From a virus: 42,519 bases of DNA. The stretch's first letter is position 1. Each line of letters begins with the position of its first letter. The translations under genes and the position numbers were made by a program. The notes under the pieces are model-generated. The model ran no database searches. It was not told the DNA's origin and was given only the letters and a program-made list of their open reading frames with translations. This document shows, one piece after another, positions 7,655 through 16,183 of this stretch. The stretch is taken from IMG/VR virus record IMGVR_UViG_3300031576_000126, positions 1-42,519 of that record; one strand, written 5' to 3'.

Positions 7655-9093
7655 TTAGTGTTATTTGTACAACGTACAAACGTCCTAAAATGCTGAAAAG
7701 GGCAGTAAAATCAGTTTTGAAGCAAACATTCAAAAACTGGGAATTAATAATAGTAGATGATTTTTCAAATGATGAAACAAAAAAGATTTGTGAAAGTTTT
7801 GTTCGAGAGGACAGTAGGATACGGTATTTTGAGCTTCAGTCTAATAATGGGGTGCACTCATTTGGTAAAAATGTGGGCATTAAGGAAGCTCGGGCGAATT
7901 TAATCGCCTATTTAGATGATGATAATGCGTATAGGAGGGATCATCTTCAGGTTCTGTACAAGTATTTAGGAAATAATGATATTGTTTACGGAGACAGACT
8001 GTTGATTGACGAAAGCGGGTATGTTGCAAAAATGTTTGGTAAACAAAAACAATCTGTTGGTGTTCGTTCAGATTTTAGTGCACAACTTTTATCTGAAATG
8101 AACTTTATCGATACGTCAGACATTCTTGTCAAAAAAGATAAAATAGTAGAAATTGGCGGGTGGGACGAATCTCTTCCTAAGTTTGCAGATTGGAATTTTT
8201 TCGTCAGACTCGCAAAGAGTGGGGCTCGATTTAAACGTATTCCCATAATTATTACGGATTATTACGTTCATTCGGGGTGTAATTCTTTTAAACATCCACA
8301 ACCAAGAAACCCAAATACAGGAAAGGAGATGCCAACTTTTAAACCTGATGATTGCTATGTTTGGCCTAATAAAACACTCTTTGGGGAAAAACCAAAGTCG
8401 AAAGTTGCTGTATTTACTCTTACAATGAGTCGCCTTGAGTATACACAGATAATGTATGACTCAATGGTAAAAAATGCTGGGTATGAGTTTGATTGGTTTG
8501 TTGTTGATAATGGATCCACTGATGGAACTCCAGATTGGGTTGGAGAAAAGGCAAAATTTCTTGTACGAAATGAATACAATTTAGGAATATCAAAGGGCTC
8601 TAATCAAGCACTTGATAAAATAGGGGACGAGTACGACATTATCATAAAAGTAGACAACGATTGTGAGTTTGAGACGGAAAACTGGTTAAAAGATACGGTT
8701 GACCTTATAGAAAAACAGCATGGACTTGTCCTTTCTCCAAGAGTTGAGGGTCTTCGTGACTCACCAGGGGGCGTACCAAGAACACAATATTTTTATATAG
8801 GGGATGAACTTCTTGGTATTGTTCCCCATGTGGGAGGGATATGCGTTGCTGCTCATAAATCTGCGTATGATAAATTTAGGTGGGAAGATAATGATTTTCT
8901 CCACGGAGAACAAGATTATGTATTTTCTCAACATTGTAAACGGATTGGTAAGATGTTGTGTTACTATGAAAAACACATTGTTGAGCACATGTTCACGACG
9001 GAGGGTCAGCTGAAAAGAAGTCCCGAGTACTTTGAAAATAGGAGTAAATTAAAAACTACAAAATATGAAAGTTTTGCAAATAATACCAAATAA
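7639..9093 (+). CDS. Two-domain glycosyltransferase (GT2, GT-A fold)
   Basis: 484 aa from the ATG at 7639 (the frame extends up to a GTG at 7609). It has two GT-A domains in tandem. The first starts VPLISVICTTYKRP, with IIVDDFSNDET and the metal-binding YLDDDNA. The second (about residues 257-450) has VAVFTLTMSRLEYT, WFVVDNGSTDGT and IIKVDNDCEFE. Each has an acidic DxD-type motif for a nucleotide-sugar/metal complex, so it may add two sugars in succession, as in bifunctional GT2 enzymes. It opens the sugar module and overlaps the next gene by 29 bases. Confidence 0.92.
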   Translation: MAVPLISVICTTYKRPKMLKRAVKSVLKQTFKNWELIIVDDFSNDETKKICESFVREDSRIRYFELQSNNGVHSFGKNVGIKEARANLIAYLDDDNAYRRDHLQVLYKYLGNNDIVYGDRLLIDESGYVAKMFGKQKQSVGVRSDFSAQLLSEMNFIDTSDILVKKDKIVEIGGWDESLPKFADWNFFVRLAKSGARFKRIPIIITDYYVHSGCNSFKHPQPRNPNTGKEMPTFKPDDCYVWPNKTLFGEKPKSKVAVFTLTMSRLEYTQIMYDSMVKNAGYEFDWFVVDNGSTDGTPDWVGEKAKFLVRNEYNLGISKGSNQALDKIGDEYDIIIKVDNDCEFETENWLKDTVDLIEKQHGLVLSPRVEGLRDSPGGVPRTQYFYIGDELLGIVPHVGGICVAAHKSAYDKFRWEDNDFLHGEQDYVFSQHCKRIGKMLCYYEKHIVEHMFTTEGQLKRSPEYFENRSKLKTTKYESFANNTK

Positions 9094-9850
9094 GGGTTGG
9101 TGTCTCGATAAACTCTTCAGTTTGATAAAACCGACGGACGATATCCAGATTTCTAAATTTTATATGGATACTGGGAATACAGACATATACGAAGACTGTG
9201 ATATCATCCACTTTCATTTCTGGGCTAACATGCCAGAATACAAAATGAAACCAACTATTGTAACTATCCAACATATTGAGTTCAAAGATGAAATTGAAAT
9301 AATCACAAGGCTAAAGAGAGGTAATCCTGATATAATCATCGCAGCAAATAATCACTCCCATAATATATTAAAGAGACATGGATTACAAAGTGTTATTATT
9401 CGAAATACGACAGAAGTTAAGCCTGTAATTGTTGGGTACCTTGGACTAGATACGGAAGCAGAAAGACATTATAAAAATTATGAAGTTATTGATGAGGCGT
9501 GTCGTATCCTGGGACTTTTATGTGATGGACAGCGAAGAAATAGGCCCGAACTTAAATTCACGGAAGATGAACTTGATAGGTGGTACCGATCATTAAATGT
9601 GTTTGTTACAGCGAACTCTCTTCCTGGTTCGACTCCTGCGATGGAGGCTCTCGCGTGCGGAACCCCAGTTATTGCAACACCTATTTCGCTTTCTCCCCAA
9701 GAATGGAATGTAACATATTTTGACGGAACAGTTGAAGATCTTGTTCGAAAATTAAAAAACTTTATTCCAAAGTTTATAATAATACCAGAAGAATATTCGA
9801 AAAAACATCTTGAATTATATAAATTAGCACAAGATAAATTTTACAAATGA
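9065..9850 (+). CDS. Glycosyltransferase, GT-B fold (GT4-like)
   Basis: A 261-aa retaining-type transferase, short for the family. The N-terminal lobe contains CDIIHFHFWANMPEY. The C-terminal nucleotide-sugar lobe has FVTANSLPGSTPAMEALACG followed by TPVIAT, where the glutamate of MEALACGTPV is the conserved EX7E-type residue. The N-terminal domain seems reduced compared with full GT4 enzymes (about 350-400 aa). Its start lies inside the previous gene and its stop overlaps the next ATG (ATGA), indicating tight coupling. Confidence 0.8.
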   Translation: MKVLQIIPNKGWCLDKLFSLIKPTDDIQISKFYMDTGNTDIYEDCDIIHFHFWANMPEYKMKPTIVTIQHIEFKDEIEIITRLKRGNPDIIIAANNHSHNILKRHGLQSVIIRNTTEVKPVIVGYLGLDTEAERHYKNYEVIDEACRILGLLCDGQRRNRPELKFTEDELDRWYRSLNVFVTANSLPGSTPAMEALACGTPVIATPISLSPQEWNVTYFDGTVEDLVRKLKNFIPKFIIIPEEYSKKHLELYKLAQDKFYK

Positions 9851-10773
9851 ATTATCTAATTATCGGTGGGGCTGGATTTATTGGTTCTCATATAGTTGAC
9901 AAGTTAATAGAGAAAGGACACACGGTAACTGTTTTTGATAACCTTATAAATGGAAACAGATTATTCGTTAATAAGGGGGCAGTCTTTACATGGGGGGATA
10001 TACGAAATTATAGTGACATAGAAAGAATTTTAAAAGGAGAACACTTTGATAGATGTATAAATCTTGCAGCTCAACCATTTATTCCTAAATGTTACGAAGA
10101 TCCGATACTCTTTTTTGAAACAAACGCAAACGGAGCTCTAAATGTTCTTCTTGCGTGTGAAAAGTTCAAAGTAGATAGAGTTCTTCAATACGCGTCAGCA
10201 GAAGAATATGGAACACAAACAGGAAAAATATCTGAGGAGACACCAATTAGACCACAGAGTACATACGGGGTTTCAAAAGTTGCGGCGGATTATCTGTGCC
10301 AAGTCCGCCTCCGAGAATCTGGGATTAGGGTAATTTCTCTACGGCAATTTAATTGTTATGGCCCAAGAGAAACACACGAATATGTAATCCCAGAGATAAT
10401 TAGACAGGCCTCAGAATCTAATAGTATATACCTCGGAAATATAAAATCTGAAAGAGATTTTTTATATGTTGAAGATGCGGCCGAATATGCGATTGAATTG
10501 CTCGAAATGGGGGTTCCTGGTGAAATATATAATTTAGGAAGTTCATCGTGTATTTCTGTTGAAGATCTCGCACATAAAATAGGTGGACTTTTTGGGCATA
10601 AAAATGTGTTTATCCAAATAGATTCAAATAAATTACGACCGTGGGACATTGAAAGGCTTGAATCTGACAATACAAAGATACATAAGGTTGTCTCATTTAG
10701 GCCAAAAGTAGATTTTGATATTGGATTAAAGAAAACAATAGAGTATTTTGAAAAATATGGTTGGGACTTTTGA
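9847..10773 (+). CDS. NDP-sugar epimerase/4,6-dehydratase-like SDR
   Basis: A 308-aa extended short-chain dehydrogenase/reductase. GGAGFIGSH (7-15) is the NAD(P)-binding glycine motif; the catalytic set is S117 (in YASAEEYG), E119/E120 and YGVSK (Y140, K144). Segments YVIPEIIRQ and IYLGNIKSERDFLYVEDAAEY, with the C-terminal LRPWDIERLESDNTKI, resemble GDP-mannose 4,6-dehydratases more than galactose epimerases. A product 4-keto-6-deoxysugar would be a fitting substrate for the aminotransferase next door. Substrate identity is inference. ATGA overlap with the gene before. Confidence 0.85.
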   Translation: MNYLIIGGAGFIGSHIVDKLIEKGHTVTVFDNLINGNRLFVNKGAVFTWGDIRNYSDIERILKGEHFDRCINLAAQPFIPKCYEDPILFFETNANGALNVLLACEKFKVDRVLQYASAEEYGTQTGKISEETPIRPQSTYGVSKVAADYLCQVRLRESGIRVISLRQFNCYGPRETHEYVIPEIIRQASESNSIYLGNIKSERDFLYVEDAAEYAIELLEMGVPGEIYNLGSSSCISVEDLAHKIGGLFGHKNVFIQIDSNKLRPWDIERLESDNTKIHKVVSFRPKVDFDIGLKKTIEYFEKYGWDF

Positions 10774-11644
10774 GAAAGAATTTTCTCGATTTTGTAAAGC
10801 AAAATACGGTGTTGGATGTAATTCTGGAACATCTGCTCTTACCCTTGCTCTTGCTTCTCTTGGGATTGGTATTGGGGACGAGGTAATAGTTCCTGAATTT
10901 ACAATGATTGCGACTGCGTGGGCGGTTACATACCTTGGGGCAACCCCTATATTTGTAGACTGTGATAACAGTTTGAATATAGATATAAACAAAATAAAAC
11001 CAACAAAGAAAACAAAGGCAATCCTTGTTACGCACGTGTACGGACGACTCGTCGATGTTTCTAAGTTGAGGAAGTTTGGGCTTCCAATAATAGAAGATGC
11101 AAGCGAGGCTCACGGTGCCCGCTTGAGAGGCCTCATCTCTTGTTTTTCGTTATACAAGAATAAGATAATCCATGCGGAAGAGGGAGGTGTTTGTGTAACT
11201 AACAGCAAGAAACTTGCTAACAAAATGAGAGATCTTCGTAATATGAGCTTTGGGAAAAAGAATACATACTACCATAAACAACTCGGTTTTAATTTTAGGA
11301 TACCAGAAACAATGGCCAAACTTGCCCTTAAAAGTTTGAGAAAATATGAAAAGAACATAAAGAAAAGACGGCAGGTGGAATCTTGGTATAATGAATACAT
11401 TCCAGAAAAAATGAAAATGCTAAAAAGAGATTTTGTGTGGGTATACGATATAAAGAAACAATTCAAAGACAGTATGTACAAGATTGGGGGTCGTCCTTTT
11501 TTTAAACCAATGTCTATGCAACCTATGTATTTTAAAAGTTACAAAAACTTGAATGCGTATTCATGGTCAAAAACAGGAAGTTATCTTCCTGTGAATGAGA
11601 AAATGACAAAAAGGGAGGTTCGGCTAATTTGTAAAAATATATGA
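10757..11644 (+). CDS. DegT/DnrJ-family PLP aminotransferase, perosamine-synthase-like
   Basis: About 295 aa from ATG 10757 (open from TTG 10748), so it lacks roughly 30 N-terminal residues of typical members. Family features: GCNSGTSAL (PLP phosphate contact), VIVPEFTMIATA, PIIEDASEAHGA (the aspartate that pairs with the PLP ring) and FSLYKNKIIHAEEGG, where K136 is the Schiff-base lysine. That last motif resembles the GNKTITTGEGG of GDP-perosamine synthases. It would convert a 4-keto-sugar to an amino-sugar. The C-terminal part is also short. It overlaps the dehydratase gene by 17 bases. Confidence 0.85.
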   Translation: MVGTFEKEFSRFCKAKYGVGCNSGTSALTLALASLGIGIGDEVIVPEFTMIATAWAVTYLGATPIFVDCDNSLNIDINKIKPTKKTKAILVTHVYGRLVDVSKLRKFGLPIIEDASEAHGARLRGLISCFSLYKNKIIHAEEGGVCVTNSKKLANKMRDLRNMSFGKKNTYYHKQLGFNFRIPETMAKLALKSLRKYEKNIKKRRQVESWYNEYIPEKMKMLKRDFVWVYDIKKQFKDSMYKIGGRPFFKPMSMQPMYFKSYKNLNAYSWSKTGSYLPVNEKMTKREVRLICKNI

Positions 11645-12150
11645 GCTCTCAACTAAGAAGTATTTTAAACAGTTTTCTCGAGGGGGTTGCTATAAAATTA
11701 GATCTCCAAGAAAAAAACATCCTCGAGATTGGGATAGCTGGGGATGATAAACCAAGTGGCTCGTACAAATTCTTCGGAAAAGGGAATGAGTGGACAACGA
11801 TGGACATAAATGAAAAATGGCTTCCAGGTGTTGTTGGAGATATTACGGACGCACCCTTTGAGGATAATACTTTTGATTTGATTATAATGACACAGGTTTT
11901 AGAACATATTTGGGATTTTAGAAGGGCCCTTTCAGAGTTATTTAGAATATCTAAAGATTATGTCATTGTTGATGTTCCATTTATGTATCCATTCCACCAA
12001 GATGATATGAGACAAACAACATGGGATAACTGGGACGACTATTGGAGATTTACACCGTCCGCTTTTAAAAAGCTCTTACTTGAGGCGGGATTTAAGGATG
12101 TCAAAATATTATATAATGATGCTCTAACTTTTGCCGTATGTCAAAAATAA
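11641..12150 (+). CDS. SAM-dependent methyltransferase (type 11)
   Basis: A 169-aa class I methyltransferase. Motif I is ILEIGIAGDD (about 27-36), the acidic end of strand 2 is in TTMDINEKW, and DNTFDLIIMTQVLEHI is the motif IV/V region of the Methyltransf_11 family. The C-terminal WRFTPSAFKKLLLEAGFKDV is typical of sugar- or lipid-modifying members. It likely methylates the sugar or glycan made by the neighbours. The start overlaps the aminotransferase stop (ATGA), and its end overlaps the deacetylase start by 13 bases. Confidence 0.85.
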   Translation: MSSQLRSILNSFLEGVAIKLDLQEKNILEIGIAGDDKPSGSYKFFGKGNEWTTMDINEKWLPGVVGDITDAPFEDNTFDLIIMTQVLEHIWDFRRALSELFRISKDYVIVDVPFMYPFHQDDMRQTTWDNWDDYWRFTPSAFKKLLLEAGFKDVKILYNDALTFAVCQK

Positions 12151-12791
12151 AACAAACATTCATCTTTGATTTTGACGATTTTTCGTCAACACGTCCAGGG
12201 ATGGAATACTTGAAGAAGATGAAAGAGCATTATCCTAATTTTAAGTGCACCTTATTTACAGTTCCTTTTTCATCGATGTATGTTACAAATGGTGTTGATG
12301 TTGATAAGTTGTACGAATGGGCTGAAATTGTAAAGGAAGAATCTGACTGGTTAGAAATAGCAGTTCATGGTTTTGTTCATACAAAGGGCGAGTGTCTTCT
12401 TCCTAAAGATAAGGCGCGTACACTGATAAAGGCCTCTGAGAATTTATTTAAAAAAATAAAACTTCCATTTGTAAAGATATTTAAGGCACCATATTGGCAA
12501 ATGTCAAAAGAATTTGAGGAGGTTCTTCTTGAAGAAGGATATGTGAAGGCGATAGATAGGAATAATCCTCTTGTATATACGCCTATAAAAACATATACAT
12601 GGACATGGTCAATGGAAGAACCTATTCCGACGTACCATACAGTAAAGGCTCATGGACATGTGTGGGAAACACCAAATGGAATAAATAATGTTCTCCCTAA
12701 TTTGTTAAAGATTCCAACTGATGTCGACTTTAAATTTATATCTGAATATTTAGAAGAAAATGGAGTCATTGTCGAACGAGTACAAGCCTAA
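12138..12791 (+). CDS. Polysaccharide deacetylase-like protein (NodB fold)
   Basis: 217 aa with carbohydrate-esterase-4-like motifs: FDFDDFSS (11-17, catalytic and metal aspartates), VHGFVHTKG with H77 and H81 as metal ligands, FKAPYWQMS (the R/K-x-P-Y/W groove) and KAHGHVWE near the C-terminus. Enzymes of this fold remove N-acetyl groups from amino sugars in glycans or peptidoglycan. Within this module it may trim an acetamido sugar. It has no signal peptide, so it acts in the cytoplasm or on the virion. Confidence 0.8.
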   Translation: MSKIKQTFIFDFDDFSSTRPGMEYLKKMKEHYPNFKCTLFTVPFSSMYVTNGVDVDKLYEWAEIVKEESDWLEIAVHGFVHTKGECLLPKDKARTLIKASENLFKKIKLPFVKIFKAPYWQMSKEFEEVLLEEGYVKAIDRNNPLVYTPIKTYTWTWSMEEPIPTYHTVKAHGHVWETPNGINNVLPNLLKIPTDVDFKFISEYLEENGVIVERVQA

Positions 12792-13245
12792 TGTTATCCA
12801 CCCCGTTTATGTTCCCGAGGGTTCTGAAACCAAAGAGAACACAGAAACGTCGAGGAAAAAAGAATATTCAGATAACTCAAAGAGGGAAGGAATAACCAAG
12901 GAATTAAGTGTAGATGAAAAACCACTTTCTCTTATAGATAAATATATTGTTATTGGTGAATTAAACGCAGAAAAGATTGTTGAAATGAATATTGATAATT
13001 CTGCTGAAAAGGTAAAAGTCATCGATACTGTCATAAAAATGGAAATTGAAAAACACGGATGGAAATTGAATGTTAAGAGCTATAAAGAAGCCCTTCAGAT
13101 AATAAAAAACAAACTTGGAATTACGGAAAATGAAACACCTCTTTCACAGATAAATAAAATGCACACTATTTTGAAGATAGTCTTAGAGGGTAAATTATTA
13201 GAAGAAAAGGTGGGAATAACTTTAAATAAAAAAATAAAATGGTAA
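12760..13245 (+). CDS. Hypothetical protein in the sugar module
   Basis: A 161-aa protein I do not recognise. The first 50 residues are polar and probably disordered (TKENTETSRKKEYSDNSKRE); the rest is helical (KPLSLIDKYIVIGELNAEKIVEMN, INKMHTILKIVLEGKLLEE). Its start lies 32 bases inside the deacetylase gene and its end overlaps the next gene by 7 bases, so it is part of the operon. It has no enzyme motif. Since the flanks are sugar and then virion genes, it could be a structural acceptor or chaperone. Confidence 0.7.
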   Translation: MESLSNEYKPNVIHPVYVPEGSETKENTETSRKKEYSDNSKREGITKELSVDEKPLSLIDKYIVIGELNAEKIVEMNIDNSAEKVKVIDTVIKMEIEKHGWKLNVKSYKEALQIIKNKLGITENETPLSQINKMHTILKIVLEGKLLEEKVGITLNKKIKW

Positions 13246-14306
13246 GAATAGGCGGTAATATTTTGTTCATTCATAATTCCACAGGGAGTCGTCTTTATAG
13301 GATACTTCCACAAGCTAAGTATATGGGCTCTGTGGGATGGGACGTAAAAGTTCGTGGTCTTCGTAATGGAAAGACGGGAGGGGTTTCGAGTGATCTCCTC
13401 GAGTGGGCAGATCTTGTTGTCGTTGAGATGGTCTACTCTCCCGACTTTATAAAGGCATGTAGAAAGGCTGGATGTAAAATAGTATATGAGATTGATGATT
13501 TAATGCAATGGGTTCCGAAAGAACATTACGCATACAAAGAAATGAATTGGTGGAGGACATTTTTGACATTTTACTGCCTTACGAAAGTTGATGCTATTGT
13601 TGTTACAAATGAAAAACTTAAAGAGGCATACAAATGGTTCAACTCAAATATTGTAGTTTTTTCAAATTATATAGATTTAGAATATTGGGCTAAGGAAACT
13701 TACAAAAATACAGGAAAGAAAATACGTCTAGGGTGGGCAGGAGGAAATTCACATAAGGAAGATTTAGAATTTATTGCCCCCGTTCTGAAGAATATCCTCA
13801 AAAAATATCCGAATGTTAAATTTGTAGCGACTGGATTTGGTGGAAAGGAGTCTGATGATCCGTGGACGAAATACAATTATGGAAGTTCCCCGTTTAAGGA
13901 TTTACCACAGGATCAGTATGAATATTCTCTCGGTGCGCCAATGGAAGTTTTTTCTTCGAAGTTGGCCACGATGAGGTACGATATAGGGATAGCTCCTGTT
14001 GTCCAGAATAAGTTTTCAGAGTGCAAAACACCATGTAAAGCTCTTGAATATGGAATTAATTGGGTACCTGGGGTTTACTCAGAGTTTTTATACAAAGACG
14101 CTGTTATTGACGGGGTTACGGGATACCTTGCAAAAGAAGACCCGAAAGAGTGGGAAGAAAAAATATCGCTTTTAATAGAAAACAAAGAAAGAGAAAAGAT
14201 GGGATTGTCGGCATTTCAGTATGTCGTTGATAAATTCTCTTTTAATCAGCATGGTCATAAGTGGCATGAATTATACGATAAAGTATTAAAAAATGGAATG
14301 GAATAA
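13239..14306 (+). CDS. Glycosyltransferase, GT-B fold
   Basis: A 355-aa protein with two Rossmann-like lobes. N-terminal: NILFIHNSTGSRLYRILPQ, VVVEMVYSPDFI, CKIVYEIDDLM. C-terminal: KKIRLGWAGGNSHKEDLEFI, a nucleotide-sugar lobe start, then DIGIAPVVQNKFSECKTPCK with ALEYG (the family's acidic donor-site motif) and VIDGVTGYLA. This pattern is that of GT4-like transferases found in surface-polysaccharide clusters. It is the last enzyme of the sugar module; its stop overlaps the tail adaptor start by 14 bases, so sugar and virion genes share transcription. Confidence 0.87.
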   Translation: MVRIGGNILFIHNSTGSRLYRILPQAKYMGSVGWDVKVRGLRNGKTGGVSSDLLEWADLVVVEMVYSPDFIKACRKAGCKIVYEIDDLMQWVPKEHYAYKEMNWWRTFLTFYCLTKVDAIVVTNEKLKEAYKWFNSNIVVFSNYIDLEYWAKETYKNTGKKIRLGWAGGNSHKEDLEFIAPVLKNILKKYPNVKFVATGFGGKESDDPWTKYNYGSSPFKDLPQDQYEYSLGAPMEVFSSKLATMRYDIGIAPVVQNKFSECKTPCKALEYGINWVPGVYSEFLYKDAVIDGVTGYLAKEDPKEWEEKISLLIENKEREKMGLSAFQYVVDKFSFNQHGHKWHELYDKVLKNGME

Positions 14307-15063
14307 CACAGCTACAGGGCAGGGAATCTTTCAGGAAATAGATTATCTTGCTCATACAAATTCAAGTACATTTTCTATTGCAGACAAAACAAGGTCAGTA
14401 AATAACTGGCAGGATTTTTTCGTTGATGAAATTATAGATGCTATGGACGATTGGGACTTTAACGGAGAAATAGCAACTGCAAACTTGTCTGCGAACCAAC
14501 AGGAGTATGTATTTCCAACAGATATTATAACAATAAAGAGGATTGAGGTTGATTATGACGCGGGTGGTGTGTATACTCCAGTAGATTTTTCCGATGAGAA
14601 TATATATCCAACAATAACGATAGGGACTTCCGCAGAAATAAATGATAGGTTTTCTCAATCGGATCCTAAAATTTTTCTTTTTGATAATTCTTTTTTCCTT
14701 GCCCCTGTCCCAGATACAAACGTAACATCTGGAATAAAGATATGGTACACACAAAACGTCGCGACTTTTACTGCTGTATCAACAGGATGGGGAAACTCTG
14801 CTATAGTTGGAAACTCTGGGAACCCAGCAATATCTCGCTCGTTTCACAAAGCAATTGCATGGGGAGGAGTTAAAGATTATGCCTTTAGAAACAAAGATAG
14901 AGATATGATTGTAGACGCTGACAAAGAACTATTTGGTACGGTTCTAACAAGAAGAGGTAGGATTGGTGGATTTATAACAAAGATGAAGAAATACTACTCT
15001 CAAAGAGCTGGGGATAAGATACAAAATTTACAAACAAGATATTTTAAGAAAAGATACGATTAA
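14293..15063 (+). CDS. Head-tail adaptor protein (podovirus type)
   Basis: A 256-aa protein with features of short-tail adaptors that ring the portal: an N-terminal helical region (NSSTFSIADKTRSVNNWQDFF and DEIIDAMDDWDF), a beta-rich middle (QQEYVFPTDIITIKRIEVDY, KIFLFDNSFFLAPVPD) and a basic helical C-terminus (YYSQRAGDKIQNLQTRYFKKRYD) that would insert at the portal. This resembles the layout I know from adaptor genes that follow capsid genes in podoviruses; confidence is moderate because the family diverges fast. It overlaps the glycosyltransferase gene by 14 bases. Confidence 0.7.
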   Translation: MEWNNTATGQGIFQEIDYLAHTNSSTFSIADKTRSVNNWQDFFVDEIIDAMDDWDFNGEIATANLSANQQEYVFPTDIITIKRIEVDYDAGGVYTPVDFSDENIYPTITIGTSAEINDRFSQSDPKIFLFDNSFFLAPVPDTNVTSGIKIWYTQNVATFTAVSTGWGNSAIVGNSGNPAISRSFHKAIAWGGVKDYAFRNKDRDMIVDADKELFGTVLTRRGRIGGFITKMKKYYSQRAGDKIQNLQTRYFKKRYD

Positions 15064-15075
15064 AATACACAATCA

Positions 15076-15327
15076 ATGTCCTGGACACCCCGTTCTACAA
15101 CTTCAACAACTTTTACTAAAAGAACTAAACCGAGTACCTCTTTTACAAAAAGAAGTGATGTGTCTACTTCGTTTACTAATAGAGACATAATAGAAACGAG
15201 TTCTGGTGGTGGAACACCAGTGGGGCTTCTTCTTGCAATTACAACAGGAAGTGCTGGGGTTGTTACACAAGGAACATCTTGGAACAACAGAAGTTCAATT
15301 AGTACAAGTTATACAATAAGAACATAA
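15076..15327 (+). CDS. Small Ser/Thr-rich virion protein (putative)
   Basis: 83 aa dominated by Ser, Thr and Arg, built on an imperfect repeat (TTFTKRTKPST, TSFTKRSDVST, TSFTNRDIIET, STSYTIRT at the end). It lies between tail adaptor and a repeat-containing fibre-like protein. The repeats suggest a short fibrous or linking structural protein. Ser/Thr-rich proteins are common glycosylation acceptors, which is notable beside the sugar module, but this is only inference. Confidence 0.65.
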   Translation: MSWTPRSTTSTTFTKRTKPSTSFTKRSDVSTSFTNRDIIETSSGGGTPVGLLLAITTGSAGVVTQGTSWNNRSSISTSYTIRT

Positions 15328-15328
15328 T

Positions 15329-16183
15329 ATGGCTGACAATATAGCAATAACAGAGGGAAGTGGTACCACAATTGGAACAGATCAAGTTGGAACTGTTCAT
15401 TATCAACAGGTAAAACTTGTTGATGGAACTTTAAACAGTGCAACCGCTGTTGTTTTACCTACATCTCTTTCTTCTGGGGGCGGGTTAAAGGTTGGGATTA
15501 CGGACGGGACAGTCGTAGCACAACTATCAGCTGGAGTAGAGTCTATTGGTACTGTAGTTGCTCAGTTGTCAGCTGGGACAAACGCTTTTGGAACAGTAAC
15601 AGCAAAACTTTCCGCGGGAACAAGTTCTGTCGGAACTGTTGTTGCTCAACTCTCTGCTGGGGCAAGTTCCATAGGGACAGTTGTAGCACAGCTTTCTGCT
15701 GGAACGAACAATATTGGTGACGTTGATATTTTATCTCTTCCAAATGAGGGACAACAAACAATGGCAAACTCAATTTCAGTTGTTACTTCTTCAGACCAAA
15801 CAGATATTCCTGTAAAATTACAACCACAAACAACAGGTGGTCTTACTATATTTAGATCTTTAGACCTTGACGAGACAGAGGAGGAAGTAAAAGCAACCGC
15901 AGGGCAGGTTTTTGGGATTTGGTTTACAAACACAGCAACTACAACGAGGTGGTTAAAGTTTTACAATGCTACAGCTGCAAATGTTACTGTTGGGACAACA
16001 ACACCAGTCATTACACTTGGTCTTCCTGGTAATACATCTGATGATGTCTCTGGAATTGTTTTTGGGGCAAATGGGGTCTCCTTTGGAACAGCTATAACTG
16101 TTGCTGTAACTACTGGTGTTGCTGACGCTGACGTTGGTGCTCCAGCCGCAAATGATGTTATCATTAATGTTTTTTATAAATAA
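15329..16183 (+). CDS. Virion/tail protein with five 14-residue repeats
   Basis: A 284-aa protein. Residues 60-129 hold five tandem copies of a 14-residue unit, consensus GTVVAQLSAGxxxI, with every unit a beta strand and a turn; this looks like a beta-solenoid or fibrous shaft. The C-terminal domain (from about 150) is beta-rich (VFGIWFTNTATTTRWLKFYN, ITVAVTTGVADADVG) and may be a knob or decoration domain. Synonymous differences between DNA copies show that the repeats are not recent. The position among tail genes supports a fibre or appendage. Confidence 0.65.
   Translation: MADNIAITEGSGTTIGTDQVGTVHYQQVKLVDGTLNSATAVVLPTSLSSGGGLKVGITDGTVVAQLSAGVESIGTVVAQLSAGTNAFGTVTAKLSAGTSSVGTVVAQLSAGASSIGTVVAQLSAGTNNIGDVDILSLPNEGQQTMANSISVVTSSDQTDIPVKLQPQTTGGLTIFRSLDLDETEEEVKATAGQVFGIWFTNTATTTRWLKFYNATAANVTVGTTTPVITLGLPGNTSDDVSGIVFGANGVSFGTAITVAVTTGVADADVGAPAANDVIINVFYK
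15506..15715 (+). repeat. Five tandem 42-bp coding repeats
   Basis: Five in-frame 42-bp units coding for GTVVAQLSAG plus four variable residues. Positions 11-14 of each unit differ (VESI, TNAF, TSSV, ASSI, TNNI), so the core is conserved while the turn varies. Confidence 0.85.

Noticed and set aside
15506-15715. Regular repeats suggesting a CRISPR-like array
   Set aside because: Units are contiguous 42-bp coding repeats without spacers and in frame with a protein; no CRISPR array was seen anywhere in the window.
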